Shown: positions 1 through 7,619 of the stretch, in pieces | How positions within the stretch are numbered: position 1 is the first letter of the stretch | How the letters are laid out: each line of letters begins with the position of its first letter | Assembly (NCBI GenBank): GCA_026770575.1 | Contig: MU657262.1 | Location: forward strand, 156,860 to 169,405 | Origin: Pelagophyceae sp. CCMP2097 | Taxonomy: Eukaryota > Sar > Pelagophyceae | Direction: 5' to 3' | Length of the DNA: 12,546 nucleotides | Made by a program: the position numbers and the translations under genes | The notes under the pieces: generated by a model | Databases searched by the model: none | Seen by the model: only the letters and a program-made list of their open reading frames with translations | What the model was told of the DNA's origin: nothing

Positions 1-33
1 GATTTGTATCAAAGTCCAGACTATGAAAATGGA

Positions 34-231
34 GAACCACCGATGTGCCCTTGTACGAAACCGACCAGAAACAAGAACCACCGATGTGCCCACGTATTTA
101 GCGATGATAAAAAGGGACCACCGATGTGCCCCCGCGCAAATGTGCCTAAAAACAAAAACCACCGAACTACCCTTCAGCGACCTAAAAAAATCGGAGACCA
201 CCGAACTACCCCGAGGGACCACCTATCTGAC
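34..231. repeat. Array of six degenerate repeats, about 40-bp period
   Basis: A 17-bp unit with core ACCACCGA recurs at 34-50, 75-91, 115-131, 156-172 and 195-211, plus a decayed copy from about 216. The first five starts are spaced 41, 40, 41 and 39 bp. Copies 1-3 read ACCACCGATGTGCCC and copies 4-5 read ACCACCGAACTACCC, so there are two subfamilies in order along the array. The spacers (22-24 bp) are A-rich and unlike each other except for a CCTAAAAA motif in the last two. It may be a degenerate minisatellite or a spaced array of factor-binding sites. It lies directly upstream of the gene starting at 296. Confidence 0.75.
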
Positions 232-261
232 GTTTTCTCATTCAATTTCTTCCCCCCCCTG

Positions 262-294
262 TGTATCGCCCAAAGCGGCGATTTGGGCGATACA
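262..294. promoter_or_regulatory. Perfect 13-bp inverted repeat ending before an ATG
   Basis: Arms at 262-274 (TGTATCGCCCAAA) and 282-294 (TTTGGGCGATACA) are perfect reverse complements around a 7-nt loop. The second arm ends one base before the ATG at 296-298. In DNA this could be a dyad-symmetric operator; in RNA it would be a strong 5' leader hairpin touching the start codon. Confidence 0.7.
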
Positions 295-295
295 T

Positions 296-3231
296 ATGGA
301 GCCTCTGGCGGCGACGAGGACGACGTGCGCGCGCTGCGGCCGGGCGTACGCTTCGCGGAGCGCGCTGTTCAAGCACCTGCAGACTTCTGTTTGTGCCGGC
401 GCCGAGTTGATCGCAAGCGGCCGCGCCGCCGCCGCCAACGCCGCTCTCCAGTGCGTCCAACGGACGACGACGAGCGCCTTGCGGGGCCCCGACAGTCACG
501 CCCCGTCGCAGGATCGGCTACTACCACGTATCGGCGCCGGGGGTCGAAGACGCGGGTGCCGTGGAGCGCATCGTCGCGGCCGCGTTGGGCGTCGACCGCG
601 TGCACTCGCGCTGCGCCGCGCCGCGCGGCGACATGGCCATCCGCGCTCTGCGGGCGGGCGCCGGGGCGTGGGCGGATATCGTGACGTGGCACGACGGTGA
701 AGATCCCTGCGGCGACGGCGAAGACGAGGCCGCGCGGTGCGCACTTTGGCTCGCGCGGCTCAACGACAAGCTCGCGGCAAAAGACGGCCCCTTGGTCGTC
801 CGCGCGCTGCGGCGCGTGCCTTTTCCGAAGGAGGCGCGGACGCTGGTCGCCTCTGAGCCTGCATCACTTCGAATCGAGGTCGTCGTCCCGCGCGTAGCGG
901 TGCTGGAAATGGTGGAAAAGGCGAGGTGGAAAAGGCGATGACCGAGTCGCGAGAGGCGCGCCGGGGACGGGCGCGTTCAGAAATCGTCTGCCTTTCACCC
1001 GTCAAAACTAGTCGCGACGTCGTCTTCGGCGCCGGCGCCTGTTTGGACGCCGAAGCAGAGCACGCGGCGCTGCGGCGCCTGCGCGACGCGGCGACGGCGC
1101 TGCTCGTGTCTCGGCCGCGCGCGGGTAAAAGGGCCGCGAAAAGGTCGTGGCACGCCTTTGGGACGTGTCCCGAAGGGGCGAAGCCGCCCTGCGCCGACGA
1201 CGAGCGCTGCGCCGTCGCCGTGCGCAAGGTGAGCTGCGAGGCGCTGCGCCGTCGCCGGCTGCGAGGGAGGGTCCCCCGCGCGTCATCGTGTCGTTAGGTG
1301 AGCGTCAAGGTCGTCGGCGGCGGCCGCCTCGTCAGCGTGGGGCTCGTTGGCGATGCTTTCCTCGCCGGCATGGCAGCCAGCGCAGTCGGCGTCGCTGTCG
1401 CGGCCTTCCGCGGCTGGTGCATCGCAGAAGACGACGACGACGCTGGCGGCGCGGCGCGCTGTGCTTTTTGGAGCGACGTCGACATTTCCGAAGTCGGGCC
1501 GGTCGCGCCCGCGTTTTGCGAGATGCTCGCTGCCGCGCGGTACCCAAAGTGGGAGTCGCGCGCGTCGCTGCCTCTCGACGGCCTCCGCCTCGACGCCGAA
1601 GACGGGGACGCGCTGGAAGTGCTGCGGTGGCGCGCGACCGTCGTTGAAGCGGCCGAGGAGCGCATTTCAGAGCTGGAAGACCACTGGCGGAGCGTGGAGA
1701 CGTTTTGGAAGAGCCGGAGCCCGGTTCCCCCCGCCGTCGAGCTCGCGCTGGCGCCGGCGCCGGAGCGCTACGCCCGAGCTTTGGCGGCGCTGCGGAACGT
1801 CGTCCTAAACGGGTGGCCGGGGACGACGCCCGCGCGCGCGTCCAAGCTTGTGGACGTCGACGGCCGCGCCGAGTCTGCTTCCCAGCGCGCCGCGGGGACG
1901 TACGGCTCGTTTTCCGTCGGCAGGACGGACGCGCACGCGACGTCGCACAACGCCGGCAACGTGGAACTCGTTTCCGCGATTTTTGAGTTGGAAGCAGCCC
2001 TCATCGACACCCTCGCGGCCGCCGGCGACCGGCGTGAACGTTCGACGATGTGCGCCGTTAATTGCGGCGCGCGATTTAAAGTACACGTCGACGCAGGCTC
2101 CGCAGGTCCGTGTGGGGTCCGAAGCAATGTCCATCGACGCTCCGCGTCCACGCTCCGCAACTAGGCCAAGGCCAGTCGACGTCGCTCTTCGTGGCGCTGG
2201 GCGACTTCCGCGGCGGGGAAATCGTCGTCGAGGGCACGGAGCACGACTGCCGCTACGCGCCCCTGACGTTTGACGGCTGGCACCAGCGACACTGGACGCG
2301 GCCCTTCCAAGGGGAGCGCTTCTCTTTAGTATGGTTCTCGCCCGCGGAGAAGGCGCCCGATGCCAAGGCCAAACCCAAAGAGTGGGTCGAAGAGCCGGCA
2401 GGGCCCTTCAAGCTCGAACTCCGCCCAACGCCGGGTGACGACGTGCAGACGCCGCCGGCCGAGGACGCCGGCGTCGCCGATGCCAGCGTCGCCGCCACCA
2501 GCGCCACCGGCGTCGACGCGGCTGCGGGCGTCGACGGCGCGCCGCGCCCGCCGCGGGCGCGGCGGCCGCGCTTGCTTGCGCCGGGCGTCGCGCTCGTCCG
2601 CGGCTTGCTGACGCTCGAAGAGCAGCAAAGCGTCGTCGACGCGGTGCATTCTGAAAGTCTCGACTTTGCGTCGCCGACGTTTGAGATCGGCGGCGCGACG
2701 AAGAAGCTCCACTGCGCCGTCGCCGCGCTCGGGAGGTGCTGGGACGCGGGGACACTCAAGTATGGAGACGCCACCGAAAGCGGAGACGCCGCCGCCGCCG
2801 TCTCCGCGATCCCGCCTGCGCTGGTCGGCCTCGCGCGGCGCGCGGCGCTGCAGGCCGCCGCCGCCGACGGGCGGTGCCTCGGCGCGGCCGAGGCGTATTT
2901 TGATCCGGACGTCTGCCTCGTCAATTTCTACGAGCCGAGGAGCGGCCGAATGGGCCTTCACCAAGACTCTTCAGAGTCTGCGGCGGCTCTGGAGCGAGCG
3001 CAGCCTGTCGTCTCGCTGTCTTTGGGCGTTTCTGCAACTTTTGCGTTTTGCCGCGAGCGCGACGGCAAGCGGACGCGCGTCACGCTCGAGTCGGGAGACG
3101 CCCTCATCTTCGGCGGGCCCGCAAGACTGCTCTACCACTCCGTCGAGCGCGTCGCAGAGGCCAAGACCATGCCGCCCGGGCTTCAAATGCGGGCGGGCCG
3201 CCTGAATCTCACGTTCCGCAGCACGACGTAA
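296..3231 (+). CDS. Zinc finger / TruA-like / 2OG oxygenase / AlkB-like fusion protein
   Basis: Proposed exons: 296-450, 512-925, 1012-1228, 1298-2105, 2165-3231 (886 aa). All introns are GT-AG and phases match. Domains in order: a C-x2-C-x12-H-x5-C finger at residues 11-33; a TruA-like pseudouridine-synthase fold at about 52-410 (the ARCALWLARLNDKL and WHAFGTC segments and the GDAFLAGMAASAVG helix fit the family); an oxygenase-like domain with H525-x-D527, H574 and R583; and an AlkB-like domain with NFYEPRSGRMGLHQD (H797, D799), distal H856 and RLNLTFR (R877, R883). The AlkB family uses Fe(II) and 2-oxoglutarate to remove alkyl groups from nucleic acids; TruA enzymes make tRNA pseudouridine. 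No in-frame ATG lies between the TruA fold and the first oxygenase motif (about 1525-2047), which argues against two separate genes. The TruA catalytic motif looks degenerate. The 3' end lies 28 bp from the convergent neighbour. Confidence 0.8.
451..511 (+). other. Intron 1 of the fusion gene (61 nt)
   Basis: Donor GTGCGTCC follows a codon split after its second base; acceptor GTCGCAG. Removal joins the zinc-finger exon (frame 2) to the TruA-like exon (frame 3) and reads ...ALQIGYYHVSAPG. Inferred from frame and phase. Confidence 0.7.
911..938 (+). repeat. Exact 14-bp tandem duplication at an exon-intron border
   Basis: The unit GGTGGAAAAGGCGA occurs at 911-924 and 925-938 with no mismatch. 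The proposed donor (GTGGAA, intron 926-1011) lies at the start of the second copy. Both copies read VEKA, but in frames that differ by two bases. Confidence 0.85.
1204..1303 (+). repeat. Intron 3 with 8-bp flanking and 17-bp internal direct repeats
   Basis: The 69-nt intron 1229-1297 is bounded by AGGTGAGC at 1227-1234 and 1296-1303, so donor and downstream exon start are identical over 8 bp. In addition GCGCTGCGCCGTCGCCG occurs in the exon at 1204-1220 and again inside the intron at 1241-1257. Splicing reads ...AVAVRKVSVKVVGGG, which restores the TruA-like fold and removes the in-frame TAG at 1295. The layout looks like an insertion with a target-site duplication or a local tandem duplication. 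Confidence 0.75.
2106..2164 (+). other. Intron 4 of the fusion gene (59 nt)
   Basis: Donor GTCCGTGT, acceptor CAACTAG. Splicing joins FKVHVDAGSA to GQGQSTSLFVALGD, continuing the H-x-D segment of the first oxygenase domain into its next strand. The protein match on both sides makes this junction firm. Confidence 0.85.
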
Positions 3232-3259
3232 CCGCTCGATGAAAATGCTTAATCATTCC

Positions 3260-4388
3260 TTATTCTGCCTCGAGGGCCCTCTGCACGACATCGTCGACGT
3301 TGGCTTCGGCCTCGAAGTGCGTGCGTTTGAGGACGTCTTCTGGGAGGATGGGTTTGATGAGAGCCCACACCGTTTGGAACAGCGGCGGCGCACCAACCAG
3401 ATACACAGCTCGCATTCGGCCCGGGAAGTGGTCCAGCGTGACGCGGATCAAAGCGTGGACGCAGCGCAGCGCCACCGGACGCAGCAGCCAAGGGCGGTCC
3501 GTCATCCGGACGATTGCGACCTATCTTTTCGGTCTCAGCACTCCGTTATACGACGGTCGGGTCGTCCTCCGGCGTCCATCGAGCCTCTGCTTCCGCTGAC
3601 TCTTGCTGCGACGGTGGCCGTGGTCGCCGGCGCGGGTCTTTGCGAAGCCTTGGCCGGCGTCGCAGGCCGCTCGGAACGTTGCCGCGACGTAGCGCCTGAA
3701 ATGCTCCACGCAGTCTTCTGTACTCGCGGCATAGGCCCACGGATGCCATTCCCCAGAGTCGAAGACGATGACGGCCGAGCCCGCGGGCGACCGGCCGCGC
3801 GCCGCGAGGACGTTGGAGGCGTACGGGACTGGGGCGTCACGGGGCAGGTCGAGTTCGGCGTAGAGCGCCCGGAACGTCGTGTGGCGACGCACCGCCTAAA
3901 TCGCCTCCCTCTGAGAGAACACCGCAACGCCATGCGCCTCGCGGGCCCTCCAACGTCGCACCTCGAGCGCGCCGTCCGCGTCGGCGCCGTACGCAAACGC
4001 AAAGCCGCGGAGGTCGGCCTCTGTCAGCGCCGACGCCTAAAGTCATCGCAGCGAGTCGGCGCCGCGGTGTGACAACGAAGACGCGCCGCTGTCCGTCTTC
4101 GCGCCCGCAGGTCCGCGTCCATCTGCTCGAGGCGCGCCTAGGTCCTCGAGTTGAGCGACGGTCGAGCGAATTCCACCGTACCTTGCGCGTGGCCGCCGCA
4201 TCTTCGGCGACGAACACTGTGCAGAACACCGTCGAGGGACGACCGTCGAGGGACTGCCAAGCATGCAGGGGCTCACCTCCGTAGCCGGCGTCGTCAAGTT
4301 CGTCGGTTTCGCCGTCAACCTCGACGAGGCTCTCTGCGTCGCCGCGCCACAGCTCGAGCAGCCGCGCGAGCGACGCCGCTCTGTCCAT
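3260..4388 (-). CDS. CRAL-TRIO (Sec14-like) domain protein
   Basis: Exons on the minus strand: 4388-4182, 4036-3962, 3895 to about 3644, and 3520-3260. The model gives about 264 aa. The first 69 residues (MDRAASLARLLELWRGDAE...) are not recognised. LTEADLRGFAFAYGADADG, joined across a 66-nt intron (3896-3961) to AVRRHTTFRALYAEL, is a CRAL-TRIO N-terminal helix pair. GSAVIVFDSGEWHPW and then VALRCVHALIRVTLDHFPGR, AVYLVGAPPLFQTVWALIKP form the lipid-binding lobe. Such proteins bind and move phosphoinositides or other small hydrophobic ligands between membranes. The segment 4037-4181 is either one intron or hides a small exon with LEQMDADLRAR. The donor near 3643 is not resolved: no GT site in the right phase is present and a GC donor (TTC|GCAAAG) fits best. 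The gene is head-to-head with the DUF1415-WW gene. Confidence 0.75.
3521..3643 (-). other. CRAL-TRIO gene last intron, non-GT donor candidate
   Basis: The acceptor AAAAGATAG at 3521-3522 is firm because VAIVRMTDRPW follows in the correct frame. Joining DAGQGF to VAIVRM keeps the fold continuous and needs a GC donor at 3643. The intron holds a 25-bp segment (3567-3591) nearly repeated in the last RFC2 intron. Confidence 0.5.
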
Positions 4389-4585
4389 CCCGGGCGCGGC
4401 GCCGCCGGTGCGCGACTTTGGATACGCGGCGGCCGGAGCGGCGACGTCGTCGGGGCACTGGCAAGGCTCCGAAAGAATTCCGCAAAAGTTCTAGATCAGA
4501 TTCTCGTATTTTACAACTTTTTCAGCGATATTTTACTTTTTTCCGGGATCGTAGTTGATCCGAGCGACCCGGGTAGTCGAGCGGT
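4389..4585. promoter_or_regulatory. Divergent promoter region, CRAL-TRIO / DUF1415-WW
   Basis: The 197 bp between the two divergent ATGs contain no supported exon. The centre, about 4486-4558, is strikingly AT-rich (TATTTTACAACTTTTTCAGC and similar) inside a GC-rich setting, as expected of a core promoter or nucleosome-free region. No TATA box or other motif can be assigned with confidence. It probably serves both genes. Confidence 0.55.
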
Positions 4586-6255
4586 ATGCGGCGCCTGGCC
4601 TGCGCCGCGCTCGTGTCGGTCGGCGCGGCGCTCACGGCGCCGCGGCCAAGGCTCGCGCGGCGCGGTGTTTCGGTGCGCGCGGAGGTGACGTCGCCGGCGG
4701 CGGGCGTCGCCGCAGTCCTCGCAGAGGTCAGTCACCGCCGTGCCGCCCGAGAGTCCGGCTTCGCCGTACTCTATACTCCCCTTAGGTCTGGTCGCAGCTG
4801 ACGTTAAACGCGGAGGTGGATGAGGACGTGACCATCCTCTTCCCGAACGCCTTCCTCGACGAAACCCAGAGGTCCCTGCTCCCCGCGCTTTACGAGCACC
4901 TGGTCCGTCCCCCGCCGGCGCGGGTTTTGGAATGACCCCGACTTTAGGAATGCTGCAAGGACGTGTCGGACCGGTTTGGCACGCGCGTCGTCGCCGTGCC
5001 CTCGCCGCCGGGTTCGGCAACGGCCGTCACTCTGCGCCGCATCGGCGGCGCTTCGCGCGTCGACGACTGGGCCGACGACGACGACTTTGAAGTCTCGCCG
5101 GAGCTGCTGGCCAAGATTGCTGCGCTGAGCGCGTCAGATGAAAACGACGACTACTACGCGAGCGGCGGCGACGACGACGAAGACGAAGTCGCGCCTCTCC
5201 CGGAGCGGCCGCCGGCCTCGGACGTTGAGGTCCTCGAGCTGTCTAGGGCGTGGGTCGATGCGATCGTTTCGGGCGCCGGAGTCTGCCCGTTTTCCGTCGA
5301 CGCCGGCCGCGCGGGCCTGCCCGTCGGCAACGTGCGTATTTGCAGTGAAGGCAACCGTCGGGAAGATGAGCATAGGTGCGGTACGAGGTCTCGCGCGCGG
5401 ATTCTGCGGAGGCGGCGTACGCGGCGTATTGGCGCGAGGTGAGCCGACTCCGCCAGAGGGTCCTTCAGGACGCGTCCTTCGGGACGCCGGTCTAAAAGGT
5501 AAGGTTAGGTGGACATCATCGACCAGTCGGACGAGCGGTCCCTGTCTACGACTCTGCTCATCCTCGCCGACGAGCGGTGGACTCGGAACTACGAGGAGTT
5601 TGAGACGTTTGGCGGCACGCTCGCGCAAGCGCTCCAGTCGTGCGACGAGGGCGGCGCCTCTGGCTTGGGCTTCGAGGACGAGTTCCAATTGGTATTCTTC
5701 CACCCGAACCACGTCTTCCGCGACGGCCGCGACCGTTCTGGGAAGGACGGGGCGGCGAACTTCGCGCGGCGGTCGCCCTGGCCCATGATCAACATCCTCC
5801 GCACGAACCAAGTCAAGGCCGCCCAAAAGGGACTGCCCACGGCCCTAGTCTACGCGCAAAACGAGGCCACGCTCGCCGTACGTTCATCTTCGACGAGAGC
5901 CCGGAATTTTCGACGAGAGCCCGGATGCGCTTGGCAACCAGCCTCTGCTTAGGACCTCGGCATGCCGCTGCTGCAGGAGATGCTGGACAAGCGCGACTGG
6001 ACGGCCATGGGCGACCGGAAGATCGACCGCAAGAACGTCGACGTCCTCCGCACGGCCCAGGCTTTGATGCGCGAGTCTTCCGGCGACGTCCCTGTGCCGG
6101 CCGCCGCCGCCTGTCCGGCCGCCGCGCCGCGACCGGCCGCGCCGGCCGCGACGTCCGTGTGGACGGCGCACTTTGACGAGGCCAACGGAGTGACGTACTA
6201 CTACAACGCCGAGACGCAGCAGTCGCAGTGGGAGGTTCCCGTCGAGCTCGCGTAG
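4586..6255 (+). CDS. DUF1415-family protein with N-terminal leader and C-terminal WW domain
   Basis: Exons: 4586-4726, 4786-4902, 4948-5331, 5376-5438, 5509-5877, 5953-6255 (458 aa). All introns are phase 0, GT-AG, 44-75 nt. The start MRRLACAALVSVGAALTAP is a signal-like hydrophobic segment followed by an Arg-rich stretch, consistent with organelle (possibly plastid) targeting. Residues about 48-175 are unassigned, with acidic low-complexity runs. The DUF1415 domain follows at about 180-360: GAGVCPFSVDA (C199-P-F), VRYEVSRADS, STTLLIL, FQLVFFHPNHVF and RRSPWPMINILR. DUF1415 is widespread in bacteria and its reaction is unknown to me. The last 35 residues form a WW domain (W428, YYY 440-442, W451, P454), a binder of proline-rich peptides. 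A Pro/Ala linker separates the two. The gene ends 38 bp from the convergent RFC2 gene. Confidence 0.85.
5332..5375 (+). other. 44-nt intron flanked by GTGCG
   Basis: Donor AAC|GTGCGT, acceptor CATAG|GTGCGG. The downstream exon begins with the same five bases as the donor. Splicing gives ...PVGNVRYEVSRADS, the expected DUF1415 strand. This is near the lower size limit for spliceosomal introns. Confidence 0.8.
5439..5508 (+). other. 70-nt intron flanked by AGGTG
   Basis: Donor GAG|GTGAGC, acceptor GTTAG|GTGGAC. Splicing gives AAYWREVDIIDQSDERSLS, which fits DUF1415 and skips the in-frame TAA near 5492. Confidence 0.75.
5889..5925 (+). repeat. 17-bp direct repeat inside an intron
   Basis: TTCGACGAGAGCCCGGA occurs at 5889-5905 and 5909-5925 within the 75-nt intron 5878-5952, with 3 bases between the copies. 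About half of this intron is therefore a local duplication. Confidence 0.8.
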
Positions 6256-6293
6256 GCCCCTGAGCGTCGTTCGGGGTGTTGTTTAAATTCACT

Positions 6294-7439
6294 TCATTTT
6301 GCCGGCCCGCCGTCCATGCCGGGCGAGAGTTGGGCGAGCCTGGCGACCAAGCCGGCGAGCTGGAGGAGCGAGGTGCAGCCGTCTGCGATGCGCATGTGGG
6401 TAAAGCCGATTTCTTTGATGAACTCGAGTTGCCGAAGCTCAGGCATGTCATAGGCCTTGGTCACCTTAAAAAGAGTCGCGATGATGTCCACCGAGGCATA
6501 ACCGTCGCCGGCGAGCTTGCGCAGCTGCACGAGCGCGCCGTCGACGTCGCCGGCAACGCAGCAAGCCACGATGCGCCGCGCCACGTGGGGATGCGGCTGG
6601 TCGCAGACCTATCAGCGTGTGGTGGTCGATGGGGCAATCACCCGTTGTCAGGACGGCACTCCGGCCTCCATCGAGCCCCTGTGCTCTCACGACCATCCTC
6701 GCTTCGAAAACGGACCTTGAAGACGGACGTCTGGTCGACGACGGCGAAGCCGGCGTGCGTCGACTGCAGATTATTTAAAGCGTTGCGCATGTCGCCCTCG
6801 GCGGTGAAGATCAAAGCCTCGAGGCCGTCGGCCGTGGCGGTGACACCCTCCATTTTACAGACGTACTCCAAGCGTTGGAGGACCTCCGAGTCCTTGAGCC
6901 TGGAGAACCTTAAAATCGCGCACCGAGACTGGATCGGCTCGGAGATCTTGTCGGAAGTGTTGCATGCTAAAGCGAACCGCGTCGTTGAAGAGTAGATCTC
7001 CATGGTGCGGCGCATCGCTTGTTGGGCCGCGGTGGTCATCGAATCCGCCTCGTCTAGAATCACGAGCTTGTGGCAGCCCGGCGGCAGCCGGACTTTCTTC
7101 TTCGCAAACATTTTGATCCGCTCGCGCACGACGTCGATGCCGCGCTCGTCGGAAGCGTTGAGCTCCAGCACGGCCTCCTTTGCCAGCGCCCCGAGCATCT
7201 GACGCGCGAGGCACAGCACCGAAGTCGTCTTGCCCGTGCCGGGAGGGCCTAAGCGGTTGGCGTGTTTACCTCGCGCTGACGGCCGTTCACGGACGCGGCG
7301 GCGCACCGCAGAGGATGACGTTTGGTAGGTTTCCCTGCGCGGCGACGCTCCGCAGCCTGGAAATCGTCTCCTCGTTGCCCACGACGTCGTCCAGCACCTG
7401 CGGCCGGTACTTCTCCACCCACGGCACCTCCTGCGCCAT
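6294..7439 (-). CDS. RFC2: Replication factor C subunit 2 (RFC2; yeast Rfc4 type)
   Basis: Exons: 7439-7307, 7248-6716, 6608-6294 (326 aa), two GT-AG introns with matched phases. This is a small AAA+ subunit of the RFC clamp loader, which opens PCNA and loads it on primed DNA during replication and repair in the nucleus. The protein starts [21 protein letters not shown] (RFC box). Walker [10 protein letters not shown] at 45-53, Walker B LVILDEAD at 106-113 and the SRC arginine-finger motif at 152-154 are all intact. The tail [17 protein letters not shown] and [11 protein letters not shown] identifies the RFC2 rather than the RFC3, RFC4 or RFC5 paralogue. It lacks the longer N-terminal extension of the human protein. 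It is head-to-head with NDUFA5 and convergent with the DUF1415-WW gene. Confidence 0.93.
6609..6715 (-). other. RFC2 last intron, 107 nt
   Basis: Donor AAG|GTCCGT, acceptor GATAG|GTCTGC. Splicing reads [17 protein letters not shown], as in RFC2 proteins. On the + strand it contains CTCCGGCCTCCATCGAGCC from 6659, 18 of 19 bases shared with an intron of the CRAL-TRIO gene, and a short inverted copy of the TCGATGG core near 6626. Confidence 0.8.
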
Positions 7440-7619
7440 GGCGAGCGCGCGGCGGCCGCGGCTTCGCTTTGGGCCTGTTTTTGAATCCGACGACGATGGA
7501 TTACATCCAGGCCCGAGGAATTCAAAAAAACGATGAGATTCTTCGTGCGACTTCCGAACACTTGTCGGAACAGTGCAACCATGCTCGCCTCGCCGGTGCT
7601 CCGCGCGCGGTGCTCTAAG
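7440..7619. promoter_or_regulatory. Divergent promoter region, RFC2 / NDUFA5, with possible uORF
   Basis: This is a short region between the RFC2 start codon and the homology-supported NDUFA5 start. ATGs at 7533 and 7581 are in frame with NDUFA5 and could extend it with a basic leader. An out-of-frame ATG at 7496 opens a 40-codon reading frame ([14 protein letters not shown]...) that stops at 7618, two bases before the proposed NDUFA5 ATG. If it lies in the transcript it would act as an upstream ORF. No core promoter motif can be assigned. Confidence 0.5.

Larger units (their letters stand above)
1..295. promoter_or_regulatory. A-rich upstream region of the fusion gene
   Basis: This stretch is clearly poorer in GC than the rest of the window. 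It is open in more than one frame, but I do not call it coding: its repeats have a period of about 40 bp, which is not a multiple of three, so the frame would change from copy to copy, and base composition shifts abruptly to very GC-rich at the ATG at 296. It holds the repeat array at 34-231, a pyrimidine run near 246-261 and the hairpin at 262-294. It probably carries the promoter and 5' untranslated region of the downstream + strand gene. The gene to the left lies outside the window. Confidence 0.5.

Noticed and set aside
34..231. CRISPR array
   Set aside because: Repeats are spaced like one, but they are short and degenerate, the sixth copy breaks the spacing, there are no cas genes, and the surroundings are eukaryotic nuclear.
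4..700. Open frames covering the repeat region as a coding sequence
   Set aside because: The repeat period shifts the frame between copies and composition changes sharply at 296; the zinc-finger exon begins there.
3239..4072. A 277-codon + strand open frame
   Set aside because: It is antisense to a CRAL-TRIO gene whose minus-strand exons have clear domain matches and consistent splice sites.
6276..6995. A 239-codon + strand open frame
   Set aside because: It is antisense to the RFC2 exons, where Walker and C-terminal motifs fix the real strand.
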